Shown here: positions 26,759 to 37,183 of the stretch, piece by piece
Layout: every line of letters starts with the position of its first letter
Numbering within the stretch: position 1 is the first letter of the stretch
NCBI RefSeq assembly: GCF_030819175.1
Contig: NZ_JAUTBJ010000002.1
Coordinates: 3,309,001 to 3,373,000, forward strand
Direction of reading: 5' to 3'
Source: Sphingomonas sp. SORGH_AS_0879
GTDB lineage: Bacteria; Pseudomonadota; Alphaproteobacteria; Sphingomonadales; Sphingomonadaceae
Length of the DNA: 64,000 nucleotides
Notes under the pieces: generated by a model
The model's database searches: none
What the model was told of the DNA's origin: nothing
Seen by the model: only the letters and a program-made list of their open reading frames with translations
Translations under genes and position numbers: made by a program

Positions 26759-28132
26759 ATGGCCGCGAAATGGGCCCCCGATAGCTGGACGAGTGCCGAG
26801 GCGCGCCAGCTTCCCAACTATCCCGACCAGAATGCGCTGGACGCCGCGACGAAGACGCTGGCGACCTATCCTCCGCTGGTCTTTGCGGGCGAGGCGCGCA
26901 GCCTGACCGCGGAGCTGGCCGAGGTGGCCGAGGGCCGGGGTTTCCTGCTCCAGGGCGGCGATTGCGCCGAGAGCTTTGCCGAGCATAGCGCCAACAATAT
27001 CCGCGACACCTTCCGCGTCATCCTCCAGATGGCGGTGGTCCTGACCTTCGCCTCCAAGCTGCCGGTGGTGAAGCTGGGCCGTATGGCGGGTCAGTTCGCC
27101 AAGCCGCGTTCGGCCGATACCGAGGTGATCGGCGGCGTCGAACTGCCCAGCTATCGCGGCGACAATGTCAACGACATCGCCTTCACCCCCGAGGCGCGCA
27201 TACCCGATCCCCAGCGGATGCTGCGCTCCTATGCGCAGTCGGCGGCGACGCTCAACCTGCTGCGCGCCTTTGCGCAAGGGGGCTATGCGAACCTGCACCA
27301 GGTGCATCGCTGGACCCACGACTTCATGGGCCGCAGCCCCTGGGCACAGAAATATGCCGAAACCGCCGACCGGATCGGTGAGGCGCTGGACTTCATGGCG
27401 GCGTGCGGCATCGACCCCGCCTCGGTCCCGCAACTGGCGCAAACCAGCTTCTACACCAGCCATGAGGCGCTGCTGCTCCCCTATGAGCAGGCGTTGACCC
27501 GGCAGGATTCGCTGACCGGCGATTGGTACGACACTTCGGCCCATTTCCTGTGGATCGGCGACCGCACCCGGTTCGAGGGCTCGTCGCATGTCGAGTTCCT
27601 GCGCGGCATCGGCAACCCGATCGGCGTGAAATGCGGCCCCAGCCTGGAGCCCGATGCGCTGTTGCGGATGCTCGACACGCTGAATCCGGGCCGGGTGCCG
27701 GGGCGGATGACGCTCATCACCCGCTATGGCCATGACAAGATCGAGGCGCACCTGCCCAAGCTGGTCCGCGCGGTCACGCGTGAGGGGCATCCGGTCGTCT
27801 GGTCGTGCGACCCGATGCACGGCAACACGATCAAGGCGGCGACCGGCTACAAGACCCGCCCCTTCGACCGTATCCTGGCCGAAGTGCGCGGCTTCTTCGC
27901 GGTTCACCGTGCGGAGGGCACGCATGCGGGCGGCATCCATGCCGAGATGACCGGCCAGAACGTGACCGAATGCACCGGCGGCGCGATCGACGTGACCGAA
28001 CAGTCGCTGGCCGACCGCTACCACACGCACTGCGACCCGCGCCTGAATGCGGGCCAGAGCCTGGAACTCGCGTTCCTGCTGGCCGAAATGCTGAACGAGG
28101 AAATGGCGGAGCGTCGCAAGGACGCCGCCTGA
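26759..28132 (+). CDS. 3-deoxy-7-phosphoheptulonate synthase, class II
   Basis: A protein of 457 aa that condenses phosphoenolpyruvate and erythrose 4-phosphate in the first step of the shikimate pathway. Class II (plant/Mycobacterium-type) features are WAPDSW at the N-terminus, [44 protein letters not shown] and the C-terminal [18 protein letters not shown] metal-binding segment. Start chosen at the conserved [10 protein letters not shown]. An intrinsic terminator follows directly. Confidence 0.96.
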   Translation: MAAKWAPDSWTSAEARQLPNYPDQNALDAATKTLATYPPLVFAGEARSLTAELAEVAEGRGFLLQGGDCAESFAEHSANNIRDTFRVILQMAVVLTFASKLPVVKLGRMAGQFAKPRSADTEVIGGVELPSYRGDNVNDIAFTPEARIPDPQRMLRSYAQSAATLNLLRAFAQGGYANLHQVHRWTHDFMGRSPWAQKYAETADRIGEALDFMAACGIDPASVPQLAQTSFYTSHEALLLPYEQALTRQDSLTGDWYDTSAHFLWIGDRTRFEGSSHVEFLRGIGNPIGVKCGPSLEPDALLRMLDTLNPGRVPGRMTLITRYGHDKIEAHLPKLVRAVTREGHPVVWSCDPMHGNTIKAATGYKTRPFDRILAEVRGFFAVHRAEGTHAGGIHAEMTGQNVTECTGGAIDVTEQSLADRYHTHCDPRLNAGQSLELAFLLAEMLNEEMAERRKDAA

Positions 28133-28139
28133 TCTGGCC

Positions 28140-28178
28140 GGAAGGGGCGGCGTGACGAACGGTCACCCCGCCCCTTCC
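28140..28178 (+). terminator. intrinsic terminator of the DAHP synthase gene
   Basis: The arms GGAAGGGGCGG and CCCGCCCCTTCC, with inner GTGAC/GTCAC pairing around GAACG, form a long stem 8 bases after the stop codon. A T-rich stretch appears about 13-20 bases further on. Confidence 0.7.
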
Positions 28179-28255
28179 ACAATTATGTCGTTTTTGGTGG
28201 CGCGGCGCTTGACGCCCCACCCCACCCCCGCTAACAGCGCCCCTCCACCGCACAC

Positions 28256-28331
28256 GGCCCCTTCGTCTAGCGGTCTAGGACGTCGCCCTCTCACGGCGAA
28301 AACACGGGTTCGAGTCCCGTAGGGGTCACCA
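28256..28331 (+). tRNA. tRNA-Glu (anticodon CTC)
   Basis: A 76-nt gene with a full cloverleaf. The acceptor arms GGCCCCT and AGGGGTC pair with one G-U. The anticodon arm is TCGCC-CTCTCAC-GGCGA, giving anticodon CTC. The T-arm is CGGGTTCGAGTCCCG, and the 3' ACCA end is encoded. An integrase gene starts about 90 bp downstream, so this tRNA is the probable attachment site for the island that follows. Confidence 0.97.
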
Positions 28332-28424
28332 TCTGCGCTCAGGAGCGCAGAATTGCGCGATTAAGCCATTTTTTGCCGCTCGCTGGTACAGCGCACAGGT
28401 ACAGCGAGCATTATAATGGCCCTC

Positions 28425-30212
28425 ATGGCGACACCCTGGAAACACCCCTCGACCGGCGTCTATTACCTGCGCCGACAGATCCCCGAAAAGCTGCGTCCCG
28501 CGTTCGACGGCAAGGCGTTGTGGAAGGTGTCGCTCGGCACCAAGAATGGCAGCGAAGCCACGGTGCTGTTCCTCCAGGCCAATGCCGCTCTCGAACAACG
28601 GTTCGAAGAGGCGAGAGCCCGGCTGAAGGCGACGGGCAGCCCCTGCCCTTCCGCGCGGGACCGTGCCGACGAACTGGTCTCCGCCTATTTCCAGGGCCCC
28701 GAGTTGAAGGCCGGCGGTCTCGATGGCATCGAACGTCTGCTGCTTGCCAGACTGGAAATCGATCGCGGGTTGTGGAACGCGACTCCGACCGGGTGCAGTT
28801 CCCCCAGCCCGCTGAGCGATCAGCAATGGTGGGAACTGGCGAACAACGCCGCGCTTCTCCGCGACCATCCCGGACGCAAGCCGGTTCAAGGCCACGCACC
28901 CGGCACGATCTGGCGCTGGGGTAACGAAAACTTCCACCCCGAAGCCAGAGCCGAACAGATCGGCCGGGTCGTCGACCAGATCGCCCGTCACAACGATGTG
29001 ACCGTCGCCGAGCTGCCCAACGGCATCGATGCGGCGATCACGGCCTATCTCGACGCAGTTCCTGTTGAAGCTCCGAAGGCCCGCAAGCGTCGGCCGACAT
29101 CGGGTCGCCTGCGGCCCGACCTCCGCCTGATGGAGTTGTTTGCCGACTGGAAGGCGGTGATGCAGCCGTCCTTGCAGAGCGCACATGAATATTAGGGCGC
29201 GACCCGCGACTTCATCGACTTTCTGGGGGACGTCACCGTCGAGGAGATCGTCAACAACGACCTGCTCGATTACCGTGACGAGGCAGCCCATCTGCCCGCC
29301 TCCATGCCACGCGCAGATCGCGAACTGACCTTCACCGAGCGGCTTGAGCGCCATCGGCATTCCGATGCGCCCCGGATCAGCCCGGCGACGCTTAAGAAGC
29401 GCGTCGGCGCGATCCAGGCGTTGCTGAGCTTCGCCAAGGGCCAGAAGTGGATCAGCCGCAACGAGGGCCGCGATGTGCCGATCCTCGGCTATTCCAAGAC
29501 CGGCGCCGCCCCTCGCCAGACCTTCCAGGAAGAGGAATTGCAACGGCTGTTCGCCAGCCCGCTGTTCATCGCGCCCGCAACGTGGAAGCATGATCGCCTG
29601 GTCAGCGACATGACCCTGTACTGGCTGTTCCTCCTCGGCCTGACGACGGGCGCTCGGCTGGAGGAAGTAGGCCAGGCCATGGTCGCCGATGTGAAGACCG
29701 ACAGCACCATCACATATATCGACATCGACGACTACGCCGCCGGTGCCAGCGATGACGCGAAGTCGATCAAGACGGCCACGTCACGCCGGCTCGTACCGGT
29801 CCATGCCAAGCTGATCGAGCTGGGCTTTCGCGACTATATCGACGCGGTGAAGAAGGCCGGACACACCAGGCTATTCCCTGACCTGGTTCCCAACGGTTTC
29901 GGCAAGCGAACGAAGGAGGCCTCGCGCATCGCCAACCGCATCATCGACCGTTACGTGTCGACCGATGCCCGATTGGTCTTTCACAGCTTCCGGCACGGTT
30001 TCAAGGACCTCGCGCTGGAAGCCGGCGTGCTCGAGCGGATCGTCGACCAGATCTGTGGCCATGCCGCAACCACGGTCGGTGGCAAATACGGTCAGGGCGT
30101 TCGCCTAACGATCCTGAACCGCGAATTGCATAAGGTCGATTGGTCGTTCCTCGACTGGGCTGCGCTGGTTCAGGCGAGCGCCGAGATAGACTGGGTCAAG
30201 CGGTTCGAATGA
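28425..30212 (+). pseudogene. tyrosine-type site-specific integrase interrupted by an amber codon
   Basis: Two open segments in the same frame are separated by a single TAG at 29193-29195. Upstream is the N-terminal SAM-like part (from MATPWKHPSTGVYYLRRQ). Downstream is the rest of the core-binding domain (TLKKRVGAIQALLSFAKGQKW) and the catalytic domain: Arg in LGLTTGARLEEV, HSFRHGFK, GHAATTVGGKYG with the nucleophilic Tyr. Reading through the stop gives a continuous protein of about 595 aa, so one substitution (for example TGG to TAG) accounts for it. It sits beside tRNA-Glu, as integrases of genomic islands do. Inactive unless suppressed. Confidence 0.88.
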
Positions 30213-30583
30213 AATTCCGCCACTAACCAATCTCAAATGGAAGAAAGCGACCAACTCGAGCCGTTCCGGGTCGCCCGCCAGAGTGGCTGTTCTTGCCGGA
30301 ACCTGCCATCCCATCTTTCCTTGGGAGTCTTGCGCGAATACACAACCACGTAAGATGTTTTACGTTGGTTTGACCAAAATCGCACACCTCATTTCTGTGC
30401 ATATCGGCGAGATGCGATACACATTTTCGAAATTATATACCGTTATCATCGCCTTGATCTTGAATAACCCATGAAATCTCTTCGTGATAGTTGCACCTCT
30501 CATTTGAAAAATTCTTTATCCGGTCATCGATTGAGCCGGCGGCAATTTGCACCGGCGCCACGTTTTAACCGCTTCCGTGGAAT
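30213..30583. other. AT-rich gene-free interval in the island
   Basis: This stretch is clearly less GC-rich than its surroundings, a sign of foreign origin. It holds an imperfect hairpin at 30344-30370 (AACCACGTAA/TTACGTTGGTT), which may end integrase transcription. A T/A-rich stretch lies at about 30410-30470. No credible gene was found. The only open frame (30283-30474) has no ribosome-binding site and no recognisable content. Confidence 0.5.
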
Positions 30584-31507
30584 TCAGATTGGTACGTTTT
30601 CTGGGCTAACGCTTGTGAAGCCGTAGGACCGATAGCGGCTTGCCACCTCGCGCCCGGATACGGTGATTTCGGTATAACCCTCGGGCGTGCCCAAGAAGGA
30701 ACCCCGCCAGTCGGCCCCGGCGACGGCGCCGGTCGTGATGAACGACATGCCGTTCAGTTCGATCCTTTCATAGACGTGGCTGTGCGCCTGGAGCACGGCG
30801 AGCACACCATACTCAGCCAGAATGCGCAGGATTTCACGGCCATTGGTCACGAAGGTCCAGTTATGCGGTGTGTTCAGCCAGCTTTTCGGCTCGTAGCAGT
30901 ACATCGCGGTCACGAGGGGAATGTGGGTGACGGCGACGATCCGCGCGCCCTTCGGCTGGGCGGCGAGATCGGCGCGGAGCCATCGGAGCTGATCGGCATC
31001 GATCCGGCCCTCGTAATTTCGGTCCGCCGTGATGCCGACCGAGTCCAGCACGACGAAATGCACGCCCTTGTGGTCGAAGGCATAATAGGTCGGGCCGAAA
31101 CGATCGATATAGAAGCGCTTGCCGAAATCGGGGGCGGCGGGCGCGATGCCACTCTTGGCGAAGACACCCAGACAGTCGTGATTGCCGAGGACGTGGTGGA
31201 CGGGCTTGCGCAAATGGGCCCGCTCGGTCCGCTGGTACAGGTCCATCAGCAGGACCGCGCGGTCGCGGCTGGCCTCCAGCGCGTCCTCGATCATGTCGCC
31301 GCCCTGTATGACGAAATCGACGTTCGAGGCGGACACCTGCTCGAAGCACATGGCACAGGCGCGGTCGGCATCCAGCTCGGGGCGGATGTGGCAATCGCCC
31401 ATGAAGGCGAAGGTGAAGTCCGCCTCGACCGGCTGCGCCGTGGCCCGCGCACCGAGTGACAGCAGCGGAGCGGCCGTGGCCAGCTTCAGGAGGTCGCGTC
31501 GTTCCAT
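30584..31507 (-). CDS. Tat-exported calcineurin-like metallophosphoesterase
   Basis: A protein of 307 aa. The N-terminus MERRDLLKLATAAPLLSLGARATAQ is a twin-arginine-type signal (RRDLLK), implying export of a folded, metal-loaded enzyme to the periplasm. The phosphoesterase motifs are GDCH, GGDMIED, GNHD, VTHIP and a final AHSH (in place of the usual GHxH). Start at 31507 places RR at positions 3-4. It is the last gene of an operon with a sigma factor, FecR and a TonB receptor, so it may release phosphate or process the substrate imported by that receptor. Confidence 0.85.
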   Translation of the reverse strand: MERRDLLKLATAAPLLSLGARATAQPVEADFTFAFMGDCHIRPELDADRACAMCFEQVSASNVDFVIQGGDMIEDALEASRDRAVLLMDLYQRTERAHLRKPVHHVLGNHDCLGVFAKSGIAPAAPDFGKRFYIDRFGPTYYAFDHKGVHFVVLDSVGITADRNYEGRIDADQLRWLRADLAAQPKGARIVAVTHIPLVTAMYCYEPKSWLNTPHNWTFVTNGREILRILAEYGVLAVLQAHSHVYERIELNGMSFITTGAVAGADWRGSFLGTPEGYTEITVSGREVASRYRSYGFTSVSPENVPI

Positions 31508-31568
31508 GCGGCACCCATGTTCGAGAGAATGTGGGGCGGCACGTTGCGGCACCGCCCCGCGGGCACTA

Positions 31569-34052
31569 TCAGAAATGCACGCGAACCGTGCCGAACACCT
31601 GCCGGGGCGCCGCCGTCTGCAACGTCGTATAGGTGCCGTTCGGGTCGGAGGTGACGAACCCGGCCGTGCCGGTCGAGGCGATGTACCGCTTGTCGAATAG
31701 GTTCATCACGTTGAGCTGCACGTCTAGTTGCCGGCTGAACCGATAGCCCGCCGACAGGTTGACGTTGACCGCGCCGGGAATGACCGCATCGTTGAGATAG
31801 CTGTAATAGCGCCTGCTGCGATAATGCGCGTTCACGCCGCCCCAGAACGTGCCGTCGTCATAGTTGAGTTCGGCCGTCGCCACCTGCTTCGGCGAGGCGA
31901 CGACCTGCTTGCCCTTCGTCGGGATGACCGCGCCGCCCAGCGGCTGGACATTGTCGTCATAGGTCGCGTCGTTATACGCCCAGCTGCCATAGGCCGACCA
32001 GTGCGATGCAAAGGCCCAGGTGACCGCCGCCTCGACCCCGCGCGACGACACGCTGCCGACATTCTGCAGGACGTTCTGGTTGCCGACGATTGTCGCGCTG
32101 ATCGACGAGGCGAGCAGGCGGTTGGTGAACTTCACATAATAGCCGGTCAGCGAGAGCTGCACGTCGCGGTCGTGGAAGCGATAGCCCGCCTCGATCGTGT
32201 TGGTCATCTCAGGCTTCAGGTCGCCGCGGATATAGTTGAAGCCTGCCTGGGAACTGCTGGAGAAAGGCCCAGCGGAGGTCGACGCGACGAAGGCCGCCAT
32301 GTTGCGGGTATAGTCGCCGAACAGCTCGCTATGCGGATCGAGGGTGTAGAGGACGCCGACCGTCGGCAGGAACCAGTTCTTCGCCTGAATCGATCCGTCG
32401 ATCGGCTTGCGGCTGACGATGCTGTGAGCGGTGTTGGTGGATACCACGCCCTTGACGCCAGCGTTCAGGCGCAGTGCGTCGGTTGCCTGCCACGTATCGC
32501 TGACGTCCAGTTGCAGCGTGTCGGTCCGGTACTGGTTCTCATAGTTAGTGAAGAACGGATTGGTGTAGAATTGCTGGAATTCGGCCGGCGCGTTGCCCGC
32601 CTGGAGGCCGTAGAGGTAATTGGCCTGGTCGAAGGCGTTATGCTCGTACCAGACGCCGCCCTCGATCTTGTGGTGTCCCGCCTGGAAGACCAGGCGGGAC
32701 ATGACGCCCTTGCGGTCGATATTGTAGCGATTGGCCGATACCGAGATCGGCGAGCCGCCAAAGGCTGCTGGGGTCGGATCATAGGGATCGGCCCAGGTGC
32801 CGATGCCCTTGTCCAGATGGAGATAGCCGGTGGTGAAACCCGACAGGCGCGACCCCAGGCGATAGGCCAGCTTCTCATAGGCCAGCAGGTCGCGCCGGAC
32901 GCCGCCGCCCTGATACACCGCGTCGTCGGCATTGACGTACGGGGCCGGCGGCGTGCCGCCATTCTGGACGATCGTCGCCAACTGCTCGGCCAGCGCGAAG
33001 GTCGGGATATTGTCGAACTGCCACCCATAGGTTTTCAGGCGGCTGAGCGAGGTGTCGTTATAATCGTCCTCGCGCCGGTCGATCAGGTCGAGAAACGTGG
33101 TCGAGGTCACGGCGTCGCCCAGCGGCTGTAGATATTTGGCGTTGATCTGATCCTGCACCTGCTGGCCCCAGCCGCGCCATTTGCCCTGCCGGTCGTGCGC
33201 ATAGGACAGGGCCAGCCGACCGCCCCAGGGCAGATCGCCGCTATTGACCCGGGCGAAGCTGCGCCAAGAATTGGCGCTGCCATAGCTTTGTTCGAGGTCG
33301 ACGCCGAATGTGTCGGTTGGATCGATCGAGGTGAAATCGACCGTGCCGCCGATATTGCTGGTCGAGGCGGTGCCCAGCGCGCCGCTGCCCTGCGACAGGG
33401 TGGCGGCCCCGTTGTTCTCGCTCAGCAGCGCGCGGTTGATCGAAAGGCCGTTATTGTTGCGATACTGCATGTTGCCCAGCGGCACGCCGTCGAGCGTATA
33501 GCCCATCTGGTCGGTCAGGAAGCCACGGATCGACAGCTGCGTCGCCGCCTCATAGGTGCCGTGTGCGTCCGACGAGTCGAAGTTGACGCCCGGCAGCCGC
33601 CCCAGCGAGCGCAGCGGCGAGGTGCCGGGGGACGTCCTTTCCATCGCCTTCGCCGACACCGTCTGGACCTGACGCGACTGGCCCCGCCCCAGCACGACAA
33701 TGTCCTGCGCGGCGCTGGCTTCGAGTGCGGCGGGGGGCGTCGGCGCCTCGGGGGCGGCCTTGAGCGAGATCATCGACGCGGTCCGGCTGGCGATGGCCAG
33801 GCCCTGACCCGCAATCAGGCGACGCAGCGCCTCATTGCGGGTCAGCCGGGCGTGCAGCGCACCCACACGCCGGTTCGCGACCGCGTCATAGGGGAAAATG
33901 ACATGGACGCCTGCCTGCCGGGCGAACTGGTTCAGCGCGGTGGCGGTGTCGCTCGCCTGAATGTCGAACCGGACCGGGGCATTGTCCCGAGCCTGCGCGG
34001 CAGCCGGCATCGCGACCACCACCATGGCGGTCGAGGTCAGAAGCTTGAACAT
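31569..34052 (-). CDS. TonB-dependent receptor with STN signalling domain (FecA-type)
   Basis: A protein of 827 aa. A signal peptide (to about AAAQA, residue 21) precedes an STN domain (about residues 27-95, FDIQASDTATALNQFARQAGVHVIFPYD...). The plug domain follows (from about 125, with GTYEAATQLSIRGF and TASTSNIGGTVDF), then a 22-strand barrel ending in Phe (VFGTVRVHF). STN-bearing receptors pass a substrate signal to an inner-membrane FecR and an ECF sigma factor, both encoded just upstream. The transported substrate is unknown; the phosphoesterase next door hints at a phosphorylated compound, but that is inference. Confidence 0.92.
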   Translation of the reverse strand: MFKLLTSTAMVVVAMPAAAQARDNAPVRFDIQASDTATALNQFARQAGVHVIFPYDAVANRRVGALHARLTRNEALRRLIAGQGLAIASRTASMISLKAAPEAPTPPAALEASAAQDIVVLGRGQSRQVQTVSAKAMERTSPGTSPLRSLGRLPGVNFDSSDAHGTYEAATQLSIRGFLTDQMGYTLDGVPLGNMQYRNNNGLSINRALLSENNGAATLSQGSGALGTASTSNIGGTVDFTSIDPTDTFGVDLEQSYGSANSWRSFARVNSGDLPWGGRLALSYAHDRQGKWRGWGQQVQDQINAKYLQPLGDAVTSTTFLDLIDRREDDYNDTSLSRLKTYGWQFDNIPTFALAEQLATIVQNGGTPPAPYVNADDAVYQGGGVRRDLLAYEKLAYRLGSRLSGFTTGYLHLDKGIGTWADPYDPTPAAFGGSPISVSANRYNIDRKGVMSRLVFQAGHHKIEGGVWYEHNAFDQANYLYGLQAGNAPAEFQQFYTNPFFTNYENQYRTDTLQLDVSDTWQATDALRLNAGVKGVVSTNTAHSIVSRKPIDGSIQAKNWFLPTVGVLYTLDPHSELFGDYTRNMAAFVASTSAGPFSSSSQAGFNYIRGDLKPEMTNTIEAGYRFHDRDVQLSLTGYYVKFTNRLLASSISATIVGNQNVLQNVGSVSSRGVEAAVTWAFASHWSAYGSWAYNDATYDDNVQPLGGAVIPTKGKQVVASPKQVATAELNYDDGTFWGGVNAHYRSRRYYSYLNDAVIPGAVNVNLSAGYRFSRQLDVQLNVMNLFDKRYIASTGTAGFVTSDPNGTYTTLQTAAPRQVFGTVRVHF

Positions 34053-34131
34053 GGTTGATCCCTGTATGGATGCGATGGTCGGTGCAGGGATGGATGACGA
34101 CGGCGAAACCGCTACTCGCCCCGAAAAAATA

Positions 34132-35082
34132 TTATGCGCGTGACAGAACGATGCCGCCATTGGCGCCTGAGGTGGCACGCACGCCGAAGGACGTGCGCAG
34201 CGCTTGCAGGAATTCGCGCGGGTTCGTCGTCGCGAAGGTGCCGCCGATGCGAAGCCGCGACAGCGCCGGATCTCCGATCACGATCTTGTCGGCCAGATAG
34301 CGGTTCATTTCCGCCAGCGCATAGTCCAGGCTTTCGCCGTTCAGGACCAGCGTATCACGCTGCCACGCGGTGACGCGTGCCATGTCGCTGCCGTCGCGCG
34401 AATGAATGGTGAGCCGGCCGGCCGTGGCCAAGGCGACTTCGCCGGGGCCAATCGACGTCTTCGTGCCGTCGACGATGCGGCCCCGCACGACCGCCAGTTC
34501 GCATCCGGTCGGACGCAGCCGGGCATTGTACAGGCCGGGGCTGAGCTGGAACCGACCATCGGGGGCGATCAGCTCCAGCCGATGCGACGCGTCCAGCCGG
34601 ATCGCCACCTCACCGCGCTCCAGCCAGAGGCGGTCGGGCGCGCCGTCTTTCCAATAGACGCAGCTATCGGTGTTGAGATGGAGCGACAGGCCGGGGCCTG
34701 CCGCCACCGCCGTCCGTTCCCCGACCTTGGTCACAGCCTTGTCGCGGGCATTGGCGCGATAGGCGAAGCCGCCGCCCACGACCATGACGGCGGCGACCGA
34801 GGCCGCCGCACGCAGCACATGGCGCCGGTCGGGGTGCTCGGGCTTCGCGAGGGGCCGCAATTCGGGCGCGTGTTGCATGTCGCCGCGTGCCACGCGCAGC
34901 CGATCGAGATCGCGCCAGGTGCTCGCCACTTCGACGAAGGCGACCGCGCGCCGTACATCCGCATCGCGCCACGCCTCGAACGCCGCGATGTCCGCCGAGC
35001 CTGCGTCGAGCGCGGCCAGCCATGCCGCCGCTTCGTCGGTCAGGTCAGCGTCGCACGGCTGTCGGGGGCAATGGCTGGACAA
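34132..35082 (-). CDS. FecR-type anti-sigma factor / sigma regulator
   Basis: About 300-316 aa. The N-terminal DUF4880-type segment has EAAAWLAALDAG...FEAWRDADVRRAVAFVEV. One membrane helix (about residues 90-107) is followed by the periplasmic FecR domain (VGERTAVAAG...LHLNTDSCVYW, then WLERGEVAIRL). The C-terminal part resembles an STN-interacting region (LDYALAEMNRYLADKIVIGDPAL). The annotated start is a TTG overlapping the sigma gene by 43 bp; the true start may lie a few codons in. It should relay signals from the receptor to the sigma factor. Confidence 0.85.
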   Translation of the reverse strand: MSSHCPRQPCDADLTDEAAAWLAALDAGSADIAAFEAWRDADVRRAVAFVEVASTWRDLDRLRVARGDMQHAPELRPLAKPEHPDRRHVLRAAASVAAVMVVGGGFAYRANARDKAVTKVGERTAVAAGPGLSLHLNTDSCVYWKDGAPDRLWLERGEVAIRLDASHRLELIAPDGRFQLSPGLYNARLRPTGCELAVVRGRIVDGTKTSIGPGEVALATAGRLTIHSRDGSDMARVTAWQRDTLVLNGESLDYALAEMNRYLADKIVIGDPALSRLRIGGTFATTNPREFLQALRTSFGVRATSGANGGIVLSRA

Positions 35083-35615
35083 ACTTCCTCCATCCGGGCC
35101 TCGCTGTCGCGACGCGTCTTGGTGATGAGGGCAAGCCCCCTAGCGATATGCTTTTCCACGGTCGAGACGGATATGCAAAGCGCCTGTGCGATCGTGGCGG
35201 GTGGCAGGCCCTGAATCTTGCGCATATGCACCACCTGCGACATTTGCGGGGGCAGCGCGTCGATCCATTCCGACAGCCGGTGCAGCTCGGAGCGCCCCGC
35301 CGCGACCGCAAAAGCATCGGGGGCCGGATCGGCAACCTCCGGCATGTCCAGCGATGCCAGCACATCGATCCGGACCACATTAGCCCGCCGTATCCGTTCC
35401 AGCGCCAGATTATGGACGATGGTCAGGACAAAGGCCCGTGGCGACGATATCGACCGATAATCCGCCGTGTTCAGAACGCGGGCATAGGCTTCCTGCACCA
35501 GATCGTCCGCTTCGTCCCGGCCGCAGAAATACGCGGCTCTCGCCCGATACGCCGCCGCATGCGGCAGCACCTCGGCCATGAACCAACGGTCTATTTCGCG
35601 CAGCCAGCTCAACAC
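35040..35615 (-). CDS. ECF-family RNA polymerase sigma factor (FecI-like)
   Basis: A protein of 191 aa. Region 2 (YFCGRDEADDLVQEAYARVL...SPRAFVLTIVHNLALERIRR) and region 4 (LSEWIDALPPQMSQVVHMRKIQGLPPATIAQALCISVSTVEKHIARGLALI) match FecI-type sigma factors. It should direct transcription of the adjacent receptor operon when the ligand is present. First gene of the sigma-FecR-receptor-phosphoesterase series, all on the minus strand. Confidence 0.92.
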   Translation of the reverse strand: MLSWLREIDRWFMAEVLPHAAAYRARAAYFCGRDEADDLVQEAYARVLNTADYRSISSPRAFVLTIVHNLALERIRRANVVRIDVLASLDMPEVADPAPDAFAVAAGRSELHRLSEWIDALPPQMSQVVHMRKIQGLPPATIAQALCISVSTVEKHIARGLALITKTRRDSEARMEEVCPAIAPDSRATLT

Positions 35616-35774
35616 ATGCTCCGATGATCGGAGCGGCCCTTAGGTGCGCTTCTTTACAGGAACGCGACAAACGGCATGGTTCGACGATCGACCGTGAAGC
35701 CACCATGTCAATGCAGATTTGGTCCAGCAGTGCGCCGTAAGGTCGGCCCCTCGCAGCGGCGAGGAGCCAACAGG

Positions 35775-35961
35775 TCAAATCTCGGTGTTCTCGGCAAGGG
35801 CAAGTGCGTCTTCCACATCAATCCCGAGATAACGGACGGTGTTCTCGAGCTTGCTATGACCAAGCAGGATCTGGACAGCACGAAGGTTGCCGGTAGCCCT
35901 GTAGATGATCGACGCCTTCGTTCGGCGGAGCGAATGCGTACCATATTCAGTTTGACGTGAC
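35775..35961 (-). pseudogene. C-terminal remnant of a tyrosine recombinase
   Basis: About 60 residues of a phage-type integrase C-terminus: the catalytic Arg segment YGTHSLRRTKASIIY, the LLGHSK His region and TVRYLGI with the nucleophilic Tyr, ending ALAENTEI. The N-terminal part is missing where the IS3-family element begins. The family is different from the tRNA-adjacent integrase. The open frame continues into the IS left end, but that part is IS sequence. Confidence 0.82.
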
Positions 35962-35979
35962 TGACGTGACCCCGGTCTT

Positions 35980-36894
35980 TCATCCAGCGGCAACCAGAGA
36001 CCGACCGTGGTTTTCGCGCATAAGCGCAGGTGAAGCAACGGGCGGGGTTAACCCCGCCCGTTGCTGTTCGAGCCCGGCAGCGAAGGCTGCCGGAGTGGCG
36101 TAGCCGAGCGAGGAGTGCGGACGCTCGTTGTTGTAGTCGTCGACCCAGCGGGCCAGAATCGAGCGGGCCTGACCGATGGTGAAGAACAGCGTCTCGTTGA
36201 GCAGCTCGTCGCGCATGCGACCGTTAAAGCTCTCGACGAACCCGTTCTGCGTGGGCTTGCCCGGCGCGATGTAATGCCACTCGATGCGGGCATCGCCGGA
36301 CCAGGCGAGCACCGCGTTCGACGTCAGTTCGGTCCCGTTGTCGCTGACGATCATCTTCGGCCTGCCACGCTCGGCGATCAGATCGGCCAGCTCGCGCACG
36401 ACCCGCCGGCCCGAGATCGACGTGTCCACCACCGCCCGAAGGCATTCGCGCGTGACGTCATCGACGATGTTGAGCACGCGGAACCGACGGCCGGTCACGA
36501 GCTGGTCGTGGACGAAGTCCAGACTCCAGCGCTGGTTGGGAAGCGCCAGCACTGACGCGGGCGCACGGCTGCCTGTGGCGCGCCTTCGTCCCTTCCGGCG
36601 CCTGACCGTCAAACCCTCCTCACGATAGAGCCGCTGGGTCTTCTTGCGGTTGATCGTGATGCCGTCCCGGCGCAGCAGGATGTGCAGACGCCGATAGCCG
36701 AACCGTCGGCGTTGCTGCGCCAGCTCGCGCAGCCGCGACCGCAGGTCGCCATCATCCGCCCGGCACGAGCGATACCGCATGCTCGTGCGGTCTGCCCCAA
36801 CGACCGTGCATGCCCGCCGCTCGCTCATCCCCAGCGTCGCCTGGAGATGCGCGACCGCTTGCCGCTTCGCGGCGGGCGTCACCACTTTTTTGAC
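35980..36894 (-). CDS. IS3-family transposase OrfB (DDE integrase domain)
   Basis: About 304 aa, produced as an OrfA-OrfB fusion by -1 frameshifting. It has an HTH_21-type N-terminal region ([34 protein letters not shown]) and the rve catalytic core. The DDE residues are in SLDFVHDQ (D), [10 protein letters not shown] (D) and [17 protein letters not shown] (E). It ends with the [11 protein letters not shown] signature and a short tail. It begins in frame just upstream of an A6G slippery site (36885-36891) within the OrfA 3' end. Confidence 0.93.
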   Translation of the reverse strand, partial: VKKVVTPAAKRQAVAHLQATLGMSERRACTVVGADRTSMRYRSCRADDGDLRSRLRELAQQRRRFGYRRLHILLRRDGITINRKKTQRLYREEGLTVRRRKGRRRATGSRAPASVLALPNQRWSLDFVHDQLVTGRRFRVLNIVDDVTRECLRAVVDTSISGRRVVRELADLIAERGRPKMIVSDNGTELTSNAVLAWSGDARIEWHYIAPGKPTQNGFVESFNGRMRDELLNETLFFTIGQARSILARWVDDYNNERPHSSLGYATPAAFAAGLEQQRAGLTPPVASPALMRENHGRSLVAAG

Positions 36895-37145
36895 AGCAGG
36901 TCTTTCAACCCCGCATTGTCCAGCATCGTGTCCGCCAGTAGCCGTTTGAGCCGGGCGTTCTCCTCTTCGAGCGACCGCAGGCGCTTTGCGTCGGACACCT
37001 CCAGGCCGCCGAACTTCGCCTTCCACGCATAGTAAGTCGCGCTCGACATCCCGTGCTTGCGGCACAGCTCCGTCACCACCGCACCCGCCTCGGCCTCCTT
37101 CAGGATGCCGATGATCTGCTCTTCCGAAAACTGCTTCCGCTTCAT
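36879..37145 (-). CDS. IS3-family transposase OrfA
   Basis: A protein of 88 aa with an N-terminal helix-turn-helix ([20 protein letters not shown]...[21 protein letters not shown]). A leucine-zipper-like coil follows ([29 protein letters not shown]). The ATG is followed by the standard IS3 OrfA start. The AAAAAAG heptamer at the 3' end is the expected -1 frameshift signal producing the OrfAB transposase. Confidence 0.93.
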   Translation of the reverse strand: MKRKQFSEEQIIGILKEAEAGAVVTELCRKHGMSSATYYAWKAKFGGLEVSDAKRLRSLEEENARLKRLLADTMLDNAGLKDLLSKKW

Positions 37146-37183
37146 TCCGTCCGTCCCTTTAAGGAGACGGTCTCTACTTCCAG

